Shown in pieces: positions 1 to 7,756 of a stretch of DNA of 24,727 nt (positions are counted from its first letter, which is position 1; the number at the start of each line of letters is the position of its first letter). The notes beneath the pieces are model-generated. The model was not told the DNA's origin. It was given only the letters and a program-made list of their open reading frames with translations, and did not search any database. The stretch lies in NCBI GenBank assembly GCA_050943135.1, contig JBMNOP010000024.1, positions 1 to 24,727 of the forward strand, in the 5' to 3' direction. The translations under genes were made by a program, and so were the position numbers. Source of the DNA: RUG695 sp050943135 (GTDB lineage Bacteria; Planctomycetota; Planctomycetia; Pirellulales; Thermoguttaceae).

Positions 1-22
1 TCGCAGGGTTTTGGTTCGTTTC

Positions 23-76
23 GATCATAGTATTACGATGTATACGGGGTTTGTGACCCTGGCCTGTATTATGATC
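23..76. other. Nested inverted repeat (possible RNA structure)
   Basis: Positions 23-32 and 67-76 pair as a 10-base stem (GATCATAGTA with TATTATGATC, one G-T pair). Inside the loop, GGGT at 47-50 can pair with ACCC at 56-59. There is no T-run after it, so it does not look like a factor-independent terminator. It lies close to the window edge, so whatever it belongs to may continue to the left. Function unknown. Confidence 0.3.
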
Positions 77-128
77 ACGCTAAGACAGTTATGAAACTGC
101 TTCTAAGTTCAGTCAGCGTCGTGATCCG

Positions 129-167
129 CGACGAATGGTTCAGACGGTCTGTGCGAATCATTCGTCG
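129..167. other. 13-bp inverted repeat downstream of the TPR gene
   Basis: CGACGAATGGTTC (129-141) pairs with GAATCATTCGTCG (155-167), leaving a 13-base loop; the single odd pair is G-T when read on the plus strand. It lies 22 bp past the stop of the minus-strand TPR gene. It could help end that transcript, but no T-run follows it on the minus strand. It may instead be a plus-strand RNA hairpin. Confidence 0.35.
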
Positions 168-189
168 AAACCAATGACAGAAGCGACGG

Positions 190-1554
190 TTACGAAAGTG
201 ACTTTACCAGGGCATCGTAGATATCGAGATACCCCTGATAATCGTCTTCAAGATAATCTTTAACCTGAGAAAGGATTTTCGCAGCTTCGGCACAATCGCC
301 TTTTGCATCATCAAGGCGATTTAAGAGGCGAAGTACTTTGGCACGGTTGACGTAGACCGAAAAGAGATCTAAAAGTCCTTCGGCCCGCAAAACATGCAGA
401 TGACCGCAGCAACACTCGTCATCGCAGTCGTGGCCATGCCCGTAATTTTCGTAGAAGTCGGGGGGAAGCCGAGCAGCAATCTGTGCAGCCTCCGTAAAAT
501 CAGCCAGCGCCTCTTCCAGGTTTTCCCGTGCGTACCGGGATTTTCCCCGTTCGTCGTAAAGTGTTATAAAGGTCAAAAGCGCCTCCGGATCATCCGTTTC
601 CTGAACCCCATCGAAGATTTCCGCAGTTTCGGTCAGAAACTCTTCGGATTCCTCCCGCCGGTCGAGATAATTGAGCAAGCGCCCTTTCATGACCGAAATC
701 GTTAAAAGATCGGGACAAACGTCGGCACGTCCGGCACCGATCCCTTCCCGCAGTCGTGCGATGGATTCTTCTACAAAAGGGAGAATCTCGGCGGGTTCTT
801 TCCCCCCGGAGCACTCAATGGTCTGGGAATAAACCGCCAGGGCCTGGGCCAGGTCGATACTTTGTTCGGCATCACCTTGCTCAATCATTTTGCGGTAAAG
901 GGCAATTCCCTCTTCGAGACGTTGAATACCCTTCTCGTCTTCCCCAATCTCTCGACAAACCAAAGCCTCCTGCATGTAAGTTTTGGCAAGGTAGTAGTAG
1001 GCCTCAGCCTCTTTTGGAGTACCGAACAGGGAAGCAAAATCGCTTTTTACCTGTTCGAAAGCGGCCATCGAGTCGGAATATTCCCCCAGTTCAAACTTTA
1101 TCGTGGCAATGTTCAGGCGGATTCCCGCCAAATCGAGGCGAGCGTCTAGGTTTCCGGCATCGGAGAGTTTTTCCAGGAGCGACTCGGCTGTATCGTACTC
1201 GGCGAGTGCATCGTTCCACATCCCCTGATCGTTAAAAACAATCCCATAGGTCAGCCGAGCCTGCGCCAGAAGAAGTATCATCTCGTCGGTTGGAAACGAG
1301 ACGGTACCTAAAAGATTGATTACTTTCTCGAGGATTTCCCCCGTTTTTTCATAGTCGTCTACTTCTTGGGCTTCCAAGGCGAGGGTAAAGTAATCATGAG
1401 CCAGGGAAATGACGTCAGTCTCCTCGCCGGCGTCACGAGCACTTTCGGCTACGGCAATCCGGTCGAGGAGCTCTTGACGTTCTTTCAATTCATCTTCAAA
1501 AGCGCGCTTCACATCCAGTTCAATATCTGCGCGGGTATCATTCTTTTCTTCCAT
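190..1554 (-). CDS. TPR-like protein with His/Cys-rich insert
   Basis: The predicted product is 454 residues, acidic, with no signal peptide or membrane segment, so it is probably cytoplasmic. Most of it reads as amphipathic helical pairs with the small/aromatic spacing of tetratricopeptide repeats, for example around residues 100-130, 140-175, 185-225 and 340-365, with further helices around 400-450. TPR proteins are protein-binding scaffolds; no catalytic motif is visible. The odd part is residues 371-388, where a helix is interrupted by a cluster with H373, H375, C377, C381, C382, C383, H385 and H387, a plausible metal-binding loop. The start ATG at 1554 follows a purine-rich AAGAAG stretch. 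The gene is 100 bp downstream of, and on the same strand as, the hydroxyacid dehydrogenase, so it may be cotranscribed. Partner and role are not known. Confidence 0.8.
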   Translation of the reverse strand: MEEKNDTRADIELDVKRAFEDELKERQELLDRIAVAESARDAGEETDVISLAHDYFTLALEAQEVDDYEKTGEILEKVINLLGTVSFPTDEMILLLAQARLTYGIVFNDQGMWNDALAEYDTAESLLEKLSDAGNLDARLDLAGIRLNIATIKFELGEYSDSMAAFEQVKSDFASLFGTPKEAEAYYYLAKTYMQEALVCREIGEDEKGIQRLEEGIALYRKMIEQGDAEQSIDLAQALAVYSQTIECSGGKEPAEILPFVEESIARLREGIGAGRADVCPDLLTISVMKGRLLNYLDRREESEEFLTETAEIFDGVQETDDPEALLTFITLYDERGKSRYARENLEEALADFTEAAQIAARLPPDFYENYGHGHDCDDECCCGHLHVLRAEGLLDLFSVYVNRAKVLRLLNRLDDAKGDCAEAAKILSQVKDYLEDDYQGYLDIYDALVKSLS

Positions 1555-1654
1555 CGATCTTCTTTCGCTTTGCCGCCGGACGGCGCTGCCCGTTTCTGAA
1601 CCTATTCGTTAAAAATCCTGTTACTCCTCAAAATGACGCTATCGGCCAGGTTCG

Positions 1655-2557
1655 TCAGAGGGGGTCTTCCCTCAGGTTCTCCAGTACATTGATAAGCGCC
1701 TGTGTTCCGAGGCGTGCCCCACCGCGCTCGGCCAACCGTTCGTAAAGACGGCGGACAAGATCGAGTGCCGGAAGACACAATCCCATACGCCCCGTCTCGT
1801 CGAGAGCGATTTTCATATCTTTGATGAAATGTTCCACGAAAAAACCAGGTGCAAAATCGCCGCGGAGAATCCGTGGCCCGAGATTCGACAGGGACCAACT
1901 CCCCGCCGCGCCTGTGGCAACCGACCGCATCACTTTTTCTGTGTCAAGCCCCGCATGGGTGGCGTAAAGAAGCGCCTCGCACATTCCAACCATGTTCCCG
2001 GCAATCAGAATCTGGTTGACCATCTTGGTATGCTGGCCCGAACCCGCTCCCCCCTGGTGAACGATATTGTTGCCGAGAACCCGAAAGATCGGCATCAACC
2101 GCTCGAAAGGTAATGCGTCGCCACCAACCATGATCGAAAGGCTTCCGCTTTTGGCGCCGGTATCCCCTCCCGAAACGGGTGCGTCGAGCGCATCTATTCC
2201 TCGCTTCTTGCATTCTGTGTAAATTTCCGTTGCGACGGCAGGTGAGCTGGTCGTCATATCGACGACTGTCGGCGGAAAGGGATGATCGGCAACCGATTGA
2301 AATCCTTGAAGAACGCCGTTCTCTCCGAGGATCACACTGCGAACATCGGCGGGATACCCTACCATCAGAAAGACCACGTCGGAGACTTCGGCAATCTCGG
2401 CAGGAGAATTCTTCAGAACTGCTCCCATTTCAGAGAGTGGTTGTGCCTTCTCTTGAGTACGGTTGTGGACAGAGAGCACATACCCTGCACGGAGCAAATT
2501 CGCGGCCATGCTCTTTCCCATCACTCCGGTACCGATCCATCCGATCCGTGGTTTCAT
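1655..2557 (-). CDS. 3-hydroxyisobutyrate dehydrogenase-family oxidoreductase
   Basis: The product is 300 residues, the usual length for this family of NAD(P)-dependent beta-hydroxyacid dehydrogenases, which includes 3-hydroxyisobutyrate dehydrogenase, tartronate semialdehyde reductase (GarR) and glyoxylate/succinic semialdehyde reductases. The N-terminal Rossmann motif IGWIGTGVMG lies at residues 5-14. The substrate-binding motif DAPVSGG lies at 125-131. The segment GSGQHTKMVNQ (172-182) places the likely catalytic Lys at 178. KDMKIA at 246-251 is a further conserved element in the all-helical C-terminal domain. The start is supported by GAGGA placed just upstream of the ATG. Substrate cannot be fixed from sequence alone, so I give no gene symbol. 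The gene is divergent from the 2810 gene and may form an operon with the TPR gene. Confidence 0.9.
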   Translation of the reverse strand: MKPRIGWIGTGVMGKSMAANLLRAGYVLSVHNRTQEKAQPLSEMGAVLKNSPAEIAEVSDVVFLMVGYPADVRSVILGENGVLQGFQSVADHPFPPTVVDMTTSSPAVATEIYTECKKRGIDALDAPVSGGDTGAKSGSLSIMVGGDALPFERLMPIFRVLGNNIVHQGGAGSGQHTKMVNQILIAGNMVGMCEALLYATHAGLDTEKVMRSVATGAAGSWSLSNLGPRILRGDFAPGFFVEHFIKDMKIALDETGRMGLCLPALDLVRRLYERLAERGGARLGTQALINVLENLREDPL

Positions 2558-2592
2558 CGTTCCTCAACAGACCTATTCGCTTTCCGTCGATT

Positions 2593-2638
2593 CGGCCACT
2601 GTGATCTCCAGCTTCCGCCGAGGAAACGGGAGTGGCCG
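2593..2638. other. 8-bp inverted repeat in a divergent intergenic region
   Basis: CGGCCACT (2593-2600) and AGTGGCCG (2631-2638) are perfect inverted repeats, with a smaller possible pairing inside (CCG with CGG). They sit in the 252-bp gap between two divergent genes, about 40 bp upstream of the dehydrogenase start. They could be a protein-binding site or an RNA hairpin; there is no T-run. A TATAAT hexamer at 2748-2753 may be the -10 element of the plus-strand gene, but I see no good -35 partner. Confidence 0.3.
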
Positions 2639-2809
2639 ACTGGGATTAAATATACTCAGCGCAAAGCAAAAAACAAGATCTCCGGCGACTCCCTTTCCCT
2701 CGGCGCAACAAATTCTGAAAAATAGAAATTATCGAAGCTCGGAGTGCTATAATGGTAAAGAAAGAGAAAAGCGTTTTCCGCCTACCAACAGAAGATTTGT
2801 GAAGAGAAA

Positions 2810-3472
2810 ATGATGAAACCGATTCATCTTTTTTATGATGACATCTACCTGTACCAAGAATTTTCTCAACCTGTGGAAGGTCAAACGGCCCCGGTCCTCT
2901 TTAAGATCGCGACCGGCCCCAAACCGGGATACGAGCACCTGGCCGCTCACATCGAGGAGGTCTACCAAAAGGCTTTCCAAACGAAACAAGGGGCAGACCC
3001 CTCGGCCGCGCCTGCGACCATGTTCGCCGCCGCGCCCGGTACGGGGCTCCCGACCGATTATTATGCCGAGCATACGCTCTTTATCTCGAAACAGGGAACC
3101 GTTTGGCACCTGGAATACCATTTCTATCCCAAACCGACCCTCTATCTCTATGTCGAACCTTTCAAAGTCGGCCGCCGCGAGAAGTCCTTGATTACCAAAG
3201 CCATTCTTTACGATCAGTCATATCTTCTCGACGGGCAGGAATATATCGTGACCTCACTTCGGGGAAACTATGCCGATTTTACGGAATACTCCCCCTTTTT
3301 CCTTGAAAAAGACCAAGAGGACATCATAACTTTCAGTCAAGACTCTCTCCTGAAATCGGCCGCATCGTTCAAAAAAGCGGACCGGGGGAAAGGAACCCAT
3401 ATCAACGCCGAAACCTGGTTCCGTGAACAACTCCTTCCCCGAATTTTCTTGAACCTTTTATCCTGGTACTAA
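2810..3472 (+). CDS. Hypothetical protein, 220 residues
   Basis: I do not recognise this protein. It is soluble by inspection, with no signal peptide and no membrane segment, and is rich in Tyr, Phe and Pro. Alternating hydrophobic residues suggest a largely beta fold around residues 80-170, with a helix at about 45-60 and a helical C-terminus ending in aromatic residues. A central stretch near 60-80 is Ala/Pro-rich and looks like a flexible linker. Two adjacent Met codons (2810 and 2813) can serve as the start; the purine-rich GAAGAG immediately upstream suits either. It stands alone between a divergent dehydrogenase and an MFS gene that has its own promoter, so context gives no hint of function. 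Continuous frame and regular codon use support it being real. Confidence 0.7.
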   Translation: MMKPIHLFYDDIYLYQEFSQPVEGQTAPVLFKIATGPKPGYEHLAAHIEEVYQKAFQTKQGADPSAAPATMFAAAPGTGLPTDYYAEHTLFISKQGTVWHLEYHFYPKPTLYLYVEPFKVGRREKSLITKAILYDQSYLLDGQEYIVTSLRGNYADFTEYSPFFLEKDQEDIITFSQDSLLKSAASFKKADRGKGTHINAETWFREQLLPRIFLNLLSWY

Positions 3473-3530
3473 CCCTCTTTTGCGGCGACATTTCTCTCTT
3501 TTACGATTACTTCGGCCGGAGAATGAATCA

Positions 3531-3558
3531 TTGACACCTTATCGTTTCCGGTGATAAT
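3531..3558 (+). promoter_or_regulatory. Sigma70-type promoter of the MFS gene
   Basis: TTGACA at 3531-3536 and GATAAT at 3553-3558 are separated by 16 bp. The expected start of transcription is near 3565, only about 10 bases before the ATG at 3575. The GAGGTC stretch at 3563-3568, the only ribosome-binding candidate, would then lie at the very 5' end of the mRNA, so the transcript is nearly leaderless. Confidence 0.6.
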
Positions 3559-3574
3559 GACCTGAGGTCAACCA

Positions 3575-4804
3575 ATGTTCCCAACACCAGGAAAACAGGA
3601 TGGAAACCGAAGGAAAATCAAATTTTCTTCCGGGGCCGGCCCCTTCTTCACCAGCATCGCCATCTGGGGAATCGGTATCGGCTGTTTCGCGGCCGCACTG
3701 AATAATTTCCTTGCAGACATACACCACATCACCGAATTTGAACGGGGTGTCGTTGAGTTCTTTCGGGAACTTCCTGGATTTGCGCTCATTTTCATTTTGG
3801 CGTTCCTGCATCGAGTGAGCGATTGGCGAATTCTGCGTCTCGGAACCGCCGTTTCCCTCTTAGCAGCTTTAATGCTCCTCTTTCCTGCGAACAAGGTGGG
3901 AATTACCGCACAGGTTATGCTTTTCAGCGCGGGGGAACATCTTGTCATGCCTGCCCGGCAGTCCTTAGCGATGCAGGTTGCCGCACCGGGACGTGAAGGG
4001 GTGTCGCTCGGACTGATGACTTGCGTGATGAACGCTGGAACAATCCTTGGAAGCCTTCTGGTTGCCATCGTTTTCTGGATGGGAATCCGTAATTTCGGGA
4101 TCAACGATCACAGCATTCTTTTCCGCATGGTCTGGATCCTGAGCGCCACGCTTCTGGCCGGAAGCGTACTTTCGACCTACATCCAAAAAGTTCCTAACCG
4201 TACTACAAAACGACCTCGCTTCTATTTCAACCGAAAGTTCAACAAGTTTTACGTGCTGGAACTCTTCTACGGAGCGCGCAAGCAGATCTTCCTGACTTTC
4301 GCGCCATATGTTTTGATCAAGATCTACGGCCTCGCCACGCAACAAGTCGCAGTTTTAATGGGGGTCAGTGCACTGATCAATATGTTCGGCGCCCCGACTG
4401 TCGGACGGCTGACCGACCATTTCGGATACCGGCTCGTTATGATTTGGGACACGGTAATTCTCTTCTGGGTTGCGCTGGCCTACGGATTCTCGGGAAATAT
4501 CTTCCCGTTTTCTGCCGCCGTTTGGGTTGTCTGCATCAACTACTTGCTTGATGGGCTGATCAGTACCGCCTCGCTGGCAACCAATGTCTACGCAAAAGAG
4601 ATCGCTACCGATACCGACGAGCTGATGAGTACCATCTCAACCGGAATCTCGATCAACCATTTGATCTCGATTCTTATCGCTTTGGTCGGCGGTATTATCT
4701 GGTCGATATTCGGCGTCGAATGGCTTTTCTTGTTCTCGGCCGTGATGGCAATTGCCAACTCGGCGTTCGCCTGGTCACTCCCCAAACCGAAAAAAATCCC
4801 CTGA
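3575..4804 (+). CDS. Major facilitator superfamily transporter
   Basis: The product is 409 residues with about twelve hydrophobic membrane segments, in two halves joined by a basic cytoplasmic loop (about residues 205-225, rich in Lys/Arg/Asn). This is the standard length and layout of an MFS secondary transporter in the inner membrane. Visible family-like elements are a short charged loop after the second membrane segment (HRVSDWRILRLG) and its second-half counterpart GRLTDHFGYRLV, which resembles the conserved loop 2-3/8-9 motif with G, D and R/K. Substrate is unknown: no neighbour hints at sugar, drug or ion transport. The start at 3575 is chosen because it is the first Met of the frame and is close behind a good promoter. 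The hydrophilic N-terminus of about 20 residues is Lys/Arg-rich, consistent with a cytoplasmic N-terminus. Confidence 0.85.
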   Translation: MFPTPGKQDGNRRKIKFSSGAGPFFTSIAIWGIGIGCFAAALNNFLADIHHITEFERGVVEFFRELPGFALIFILAFLHRVSDWRILRLGTAVSLLAALMLLFPANKVGITAQVMLFSAGEHLVMPARQSLAMQVAAPGREGVSLGLMTCVMNAGTILGSLLVAIVFWMGIRNFGINDHSILFRMVWILSATLLAGSVLSTYIQKVPNRTTKRPRFYFNRKFNKFYVLELFYGARKQIFLTFAPYVLIKIYGLATQQVAVLMGVSALINMFGAPTVGRLTDHFGYRLVMIWDTVILFWVALAYGFSGNIFPFSAAVWVVCINYLLDGLISTASLATNVYAKEIATDTDELMSTISTGISINHLISILIALVGGIIWSIFGVEWLFLFSAVMAIANSAFAWSLPKPKKIP

Positions 4805-4858
4805 CCTGCTGCTTCGCTCGAACTATGGGCGCGAAAGGTTCCTAAAAACGATTTCCTA

Positions 4859-5392
4859 GTCGATTAGGAAGAGGCAGTTAGCCCTCTCCGCTCACACCAC
4901 GTGCGTCCCGTTACTACCCGGCGGTTTCTTGTACTGATATATGCCGGCTCTGCACTATCTGTCTCCTTACGTATCCGGTTGAACAAGCGATGCGTTCTCA
5001 CCCACCCTTCGCACTTCTGCCATCGAACTTCTGCACGCTCGATGCCGTCTCACGTCGGTGGTCGTTCCTTTCAGAAGATTCCGTGCAGGTCTCCCCGGGT
5101 AACAAACTTTCTTTCGCCTCCACCGACCTGCCCATATGTATCCCGGTGTATCCCGGATGGATTCCGTGTGGTTCATTAAGCTTTAGATTATTACACGGTC
5201 TTACCCCGACAAGTGACCTCCCGATGGTTCCTGTTCGTCAGGTCGAAGGTGCCCGTGGTTAATATGTTCCCACGTCCGGCTTCCCTTCAGATTCCGCCTT
5301 GCAACGGCTTCCTGGCATTCGGCCGTATCCTTTTCATTACCGGGAAGCTTTGAAACTTTCAATCGCAAAAAGGCGTACGCCACCGGGTAAAC
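4859..5392 (-). mobile_element. Group IIC intron remnant, no reverse transcriptase
   Basis: Read on the minus strand, this stretch matches the RNA of bacterial group IIC introns as I remember the Oceanobacillus iheyensis example. The 5' end GTTTACCCGG at 5392 follows a terminator T-run. A domain I segment GGAATCTGAAGGGAAGC lies at about 5279-5297. ACCCGGGGAGACCTGC lies at 5085-5100. A CAGAAGT...GGCAGAAGT element lies at 5023-5044, where an intron-encoded protein would normally follow. A domain V-like segment starting ACCGCCGGG and ending GTGGTGTGAG lies at 4891-4926. A domain VI-like hairpin AGAGGGC-TAACT-GCCTCT lies at about 4869-4886. Only about 95 bases separate the pre-ORF element from domain V, so the reverse transcriptase is absent. 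Domain V pairing is imperfect (it seems to lack one G of GGTGGT) and the 5' end is GTTTA rather than GTGYG, so the intron is probably dead. The 3' end is uncertain within 4859-4864. Confidence 0.75.
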
Positions 5393-5434
5393 AAAAAAAG
5401 ACTGCCCACGGAAAAGAAACTTCTCCGTGGGCAG
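5393..5434 (-). terminator. Terminator of the hydrogenase operon
   Basis: An 11-bp perfect stem, CTGCCCACGGA paired with TCCGTGGGCAG (5402-5412 with 5424-5434), is followed on the minus strand by TCTTTTTTT. It lies about 60 bp past the stop of the receiver gene. The intron begins exactly at the end of the T-run, the preferred target site of group IIC introns. Confidence 0.9.
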
Positions 5435-5495
5435 TGAAACGGTCGCACACGACTCGGGCGGCTCCGCCCCCGATGCATTGCCGCAATCAGAACAA

Positions 5496-5876
5496 TTACA
5501 GACGTTCAATGATCGTCCGGAGCTGTTCGTAGCGATACGGCTTGTCGAGGAAAGCGTCGGCTTTGATCCAAGCGCGTTCGGCTTCGGAATCGACCGAGAA
5601 CTTAACGCCGTGACGGCTGTTCACATTGGAAGCGATGATCACTTTAGTCTCGGGAGCATCTTGCTTGAGATGGAAAGCGAGCACAAAACCGCTGTCCGCT
5701 TTTTCCATGATCAAGTCAGTAATCACAAGGTCAAATTTCCCGGAGCCCAAAGCCTTTTCGGCTTCGGCGCGGTTCTCGACCACTGTCACCGTACTGCCGT
5801 CAGCCTTGAGCTGTTCGCTGACCTCATCCGTGTAGACAGGATCGCCGTCAACCAGAAGAATCTTACAGTTTTTCAT
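5496..5876 (-). CDS. Stand-alone response regulator receiver protein
   Basis: The product is 126 residues, a single CheY-like receiver domain with no output domain. The acidic pocket is D10 and D12 at the end of strand 1 (ILLVDGDP), and the phospho-acceptor is D54 (LVITDLIME). The conserved Lys is K112 within FLDKPYR, followed by the expected Pro. The switch Thr/Ser position is S83 in IIASN. Such proteins relay phosphate from a histidine kinase to a partner by binding, not by acting on DNA. The gene is 112 bp downstream of hydA on the same strand and ahead of the operon terminator, so it is probably cotranscribed with hydCBA. No histidine kinase is in the window. A 14-residue stretch after S83 (NSRHGVKFSVDSEA) looks longer than in CheY and may reshape the alpha4 face. 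Confidence 0.9.
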   Translation of the reverse strand: MKNCKILLVDGDPVYTDEVSEQLKADGSTVTVVENRAEAEKALGSGKFDLVITDLIMEKADSGFVLAFHLKQDAPETKVIIASNVNSRHGVKFSVDSEAERAWIKADAFLDKPYRYEQLRTIIERL

Positions 5877-5988
5877 TATGATGAACCTTTATCTGTCTTT
5901 CGTTGGTATTTTGAATGTTAAATGGAAAAACTCTGCCCTCACTCGACCCAGACAGCAAACCGTCCAAATCGGGTATTCCGGAAGTCGA

Positions 5989-7716
5989 TCAGGTGAGCGG
6001 ATTCCGTTGGTTGTAGTGCGTGTGGAGCAGGTGATGGGCTTTCTCACTGTTCGGCTTGCCGAGATACTCATCATAAAGCCTCCGGAGCTCTTTGTTCTCG
6101 TGGGAGAGACGAAGCGATTCGGTCGCATCGAGATTATAAAGCTTCTGCATGCGGGCCGTCACACGTTCAGCCGTGGCACCGTAGGGCTGACCACCGCCAT
6201 TAATACAACCTCCCGGACAGGACATCACCTCAACGAACTGGATATCTTTCAGTTCACCCTTCTTGATCAATTCAATGATCTTGCGAGCGTTGGCCAGGGA
6301 GTTGACAACGGCAACACCGACCTTCAAACCGTTGATATCGAGATGGGCTTCTTTCCCCCAACCTTCGAGACCGCGGAGTGCCTCGATTTTGAGCTCTTTC
6401 AGATCTTCGCCGGAGATCAGTTTGTAAGCCGTACGAACCGCAGCTTCCATCACACCGCCGCTGGCGCCGAAGAGTTTTCCGGCCGTACTCCGTTCGCCAA
6501 ATGGAGAATCGGCACCTTCCGGTTCGAGTTTTGCCAGGTCGATGCCGAACATCTTGAAGAGTTGCGCGGCCTCACGAGTCGTCAAAACAGCGTCAATATC
6601 TTGATAACCGTCACGGCCGAGTTCCGGACGGGAGGCTTCGAATTTCTTGGCGGTACAAGGCATGATCGAAACGCTGTAAATTTTCTTTGGCTCGATACCG
6701 ATCTTTTCGGCGTAGCAAGACTTAATCACCGCACCGAGCATCCCTTGCGGAGATTTACAGGTCGAAAGATGGGGCATCATTTCAGGGTAGAAGGTCTCGA
6801 CAAACTTGATCCACCCGGGCGAACAACTGGTGAACATCGGAAGAACACCGTTGTTGGTCACACGGTGAACCAGTTCGGTCGCTTCTTCCATAATCGTCAG
6901 GTCGGCGGCAAAAGAGGTGTCGAAAACGGCATCGAAACCGATCTTGCGCAGCGCGGCGTGAAGCGTCCCCATCACATCGACACCGAGAGGCAGATTGAAC
7001 TCTTCTCCTAGCGACACCGAAACAGCCGGAGCATGTTGGATCACTACATGGAGGTTGGGGTCATTCAGAGCTGCAACAACTTTGGCGATGTCGTTTTTCG
7101 CCGTCAGAGCACCTGTCGGGCAAGCGGCAACACACTGACCGCAGTTGATGCAACTCGAAATATTCATACCCTCGTTAAAGGCATTACCGATGAACGCCTT
7201 CGACCCACGACGGATATAGTCGAGACACGAAACCGACTGAATGTTTTCACAGACGCGAACACAGCGGCCGCAGAGAATGCACTTGCTGGAATCGCGGACA
7301 ATGGCCGGGCCGGATTCGTCGATGGGATGGTTGTCTTTTTCACCGGTAAAGCGATGACTGCGAATACCAAGTTCCACTGAAAGGGATTGGAGCTGGCAAC
7401 TCCCGTTCCGTTCGCAGTAGAAGCAGTCGGTCGGATGGTTCGCCAGAAGGAGCTCAAGAATGGTGCGGCGGGCTTTGAGTACACGCTGCGAATGGGTTTT
7501 AACCTTCATTCCGTCGAAAATCGGAAACGCACAAGCCGGAACCAATGTACGCTGGCCTTCAACTTCACAGACACACATACGGCAAGCGCCGGTCGGCGGA
7601 AGACCTTCCATATTACAAAGGGTCGGAACTTCGATCCCTGCACGATCCAGCGCCGTAAGAAGCATTTCACCTGCTTCGGCCTGAACCGTTTTTCCGTTGA
7701 CTTCAATATTAATCAT
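5989..7716 (-). CDS. hydA: [FeFe]-hydrogenase catalytic subunit HydA
   Basis: The product is 575 residues, about the size of clostridial hydrogenase I. The order is an N-terminal [2Fe-2S] domain (C34, C45, C48, C62), a His-Cys3 [4Fe-4S] site (H94, C98, C101, C107), a two-cluster ferredoxin domain (C146/149/152/156 and C189/192/195/199), the H-cluster domain, and a short C-terminal small-subunit segment. The H-cluster motifs are TSCSPGW (296-302), MPCTAKKFE (352-360) and EVMSCPGGCINGGGQP (497-511) with C500 and C504. It makes or uses H2 in the cytoplasm, passing electrons to HydB/HydC. The ATG at 7716 is preferred over a Met 20 codons earlier because MINIEVNGK is the normal beginning of the [2Fe-2S] domain, AAGGA precedes it, and it avoids overlap with hydB. 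It lacks the extra C-terminal [2Fe-2S] domain of Thermotoga HydA. Maturases HydE, HydF and HydG are not in the window. Confidence 0.96.
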   Translation of the reverse strand: MINIEVNGKTVQAEAGEMLLTALDRAGIEVPTLCNMEGLPPTGACRMCVCEVEGQRTLVPACAFPIFDGMKVKTHSQRVLKARRTILELLLANHPTDCFYCERNGSCQLQSLSVELGIRSHRFTGEKDNHPIDESGPAIVRDSSKCILCGRCVRVCENIQSVSCLDYIRRGSKAFIGNAFNEGMNISSCINCGQCVAACPTGALTAKNDIAKVVAALNDPNLHVVIQHAPAVSVSLGEEFNLPLGVDVMGTLHAALRKIGFDAVFDTSFAADLTIMEEATELVHRVTNNGVLPMFTSCSPGWIKFVETFYPEMMPHLSTCKSPQGMLGAVIKSCYAEKIGIEPKKIYSVSIMPCTAKKFEASRPELGRDGYQDIDAVLTTREAAQLFKMFGIDLAKLEPEGADSPFGERSTAGKLFGASGGVMEAAVRTAYKLISGEDLKELKIEALRGLEGWGKEAHLDINGLKVGVAVVNSLANARKIIELIKKGELKDIQFVEVMSCPGGCINGGGQPYGATAERVTARMQKLYNLDATESLRLSHENKELRRLYDEYLGKPNSEKAHHLLHTHYNQRNPLT

Positions 7717-7756
7717 GGTTCTGTATTCCTTATCGTTGCGAAAGTTTATTTCGGTT

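Noticed and set aside
4967..5532. Short open frames on both strands across the intron
   Set aside because: They lie across structured intron RNA segments and the operon terminator; none resembles a reverse transcriptase or maturase.
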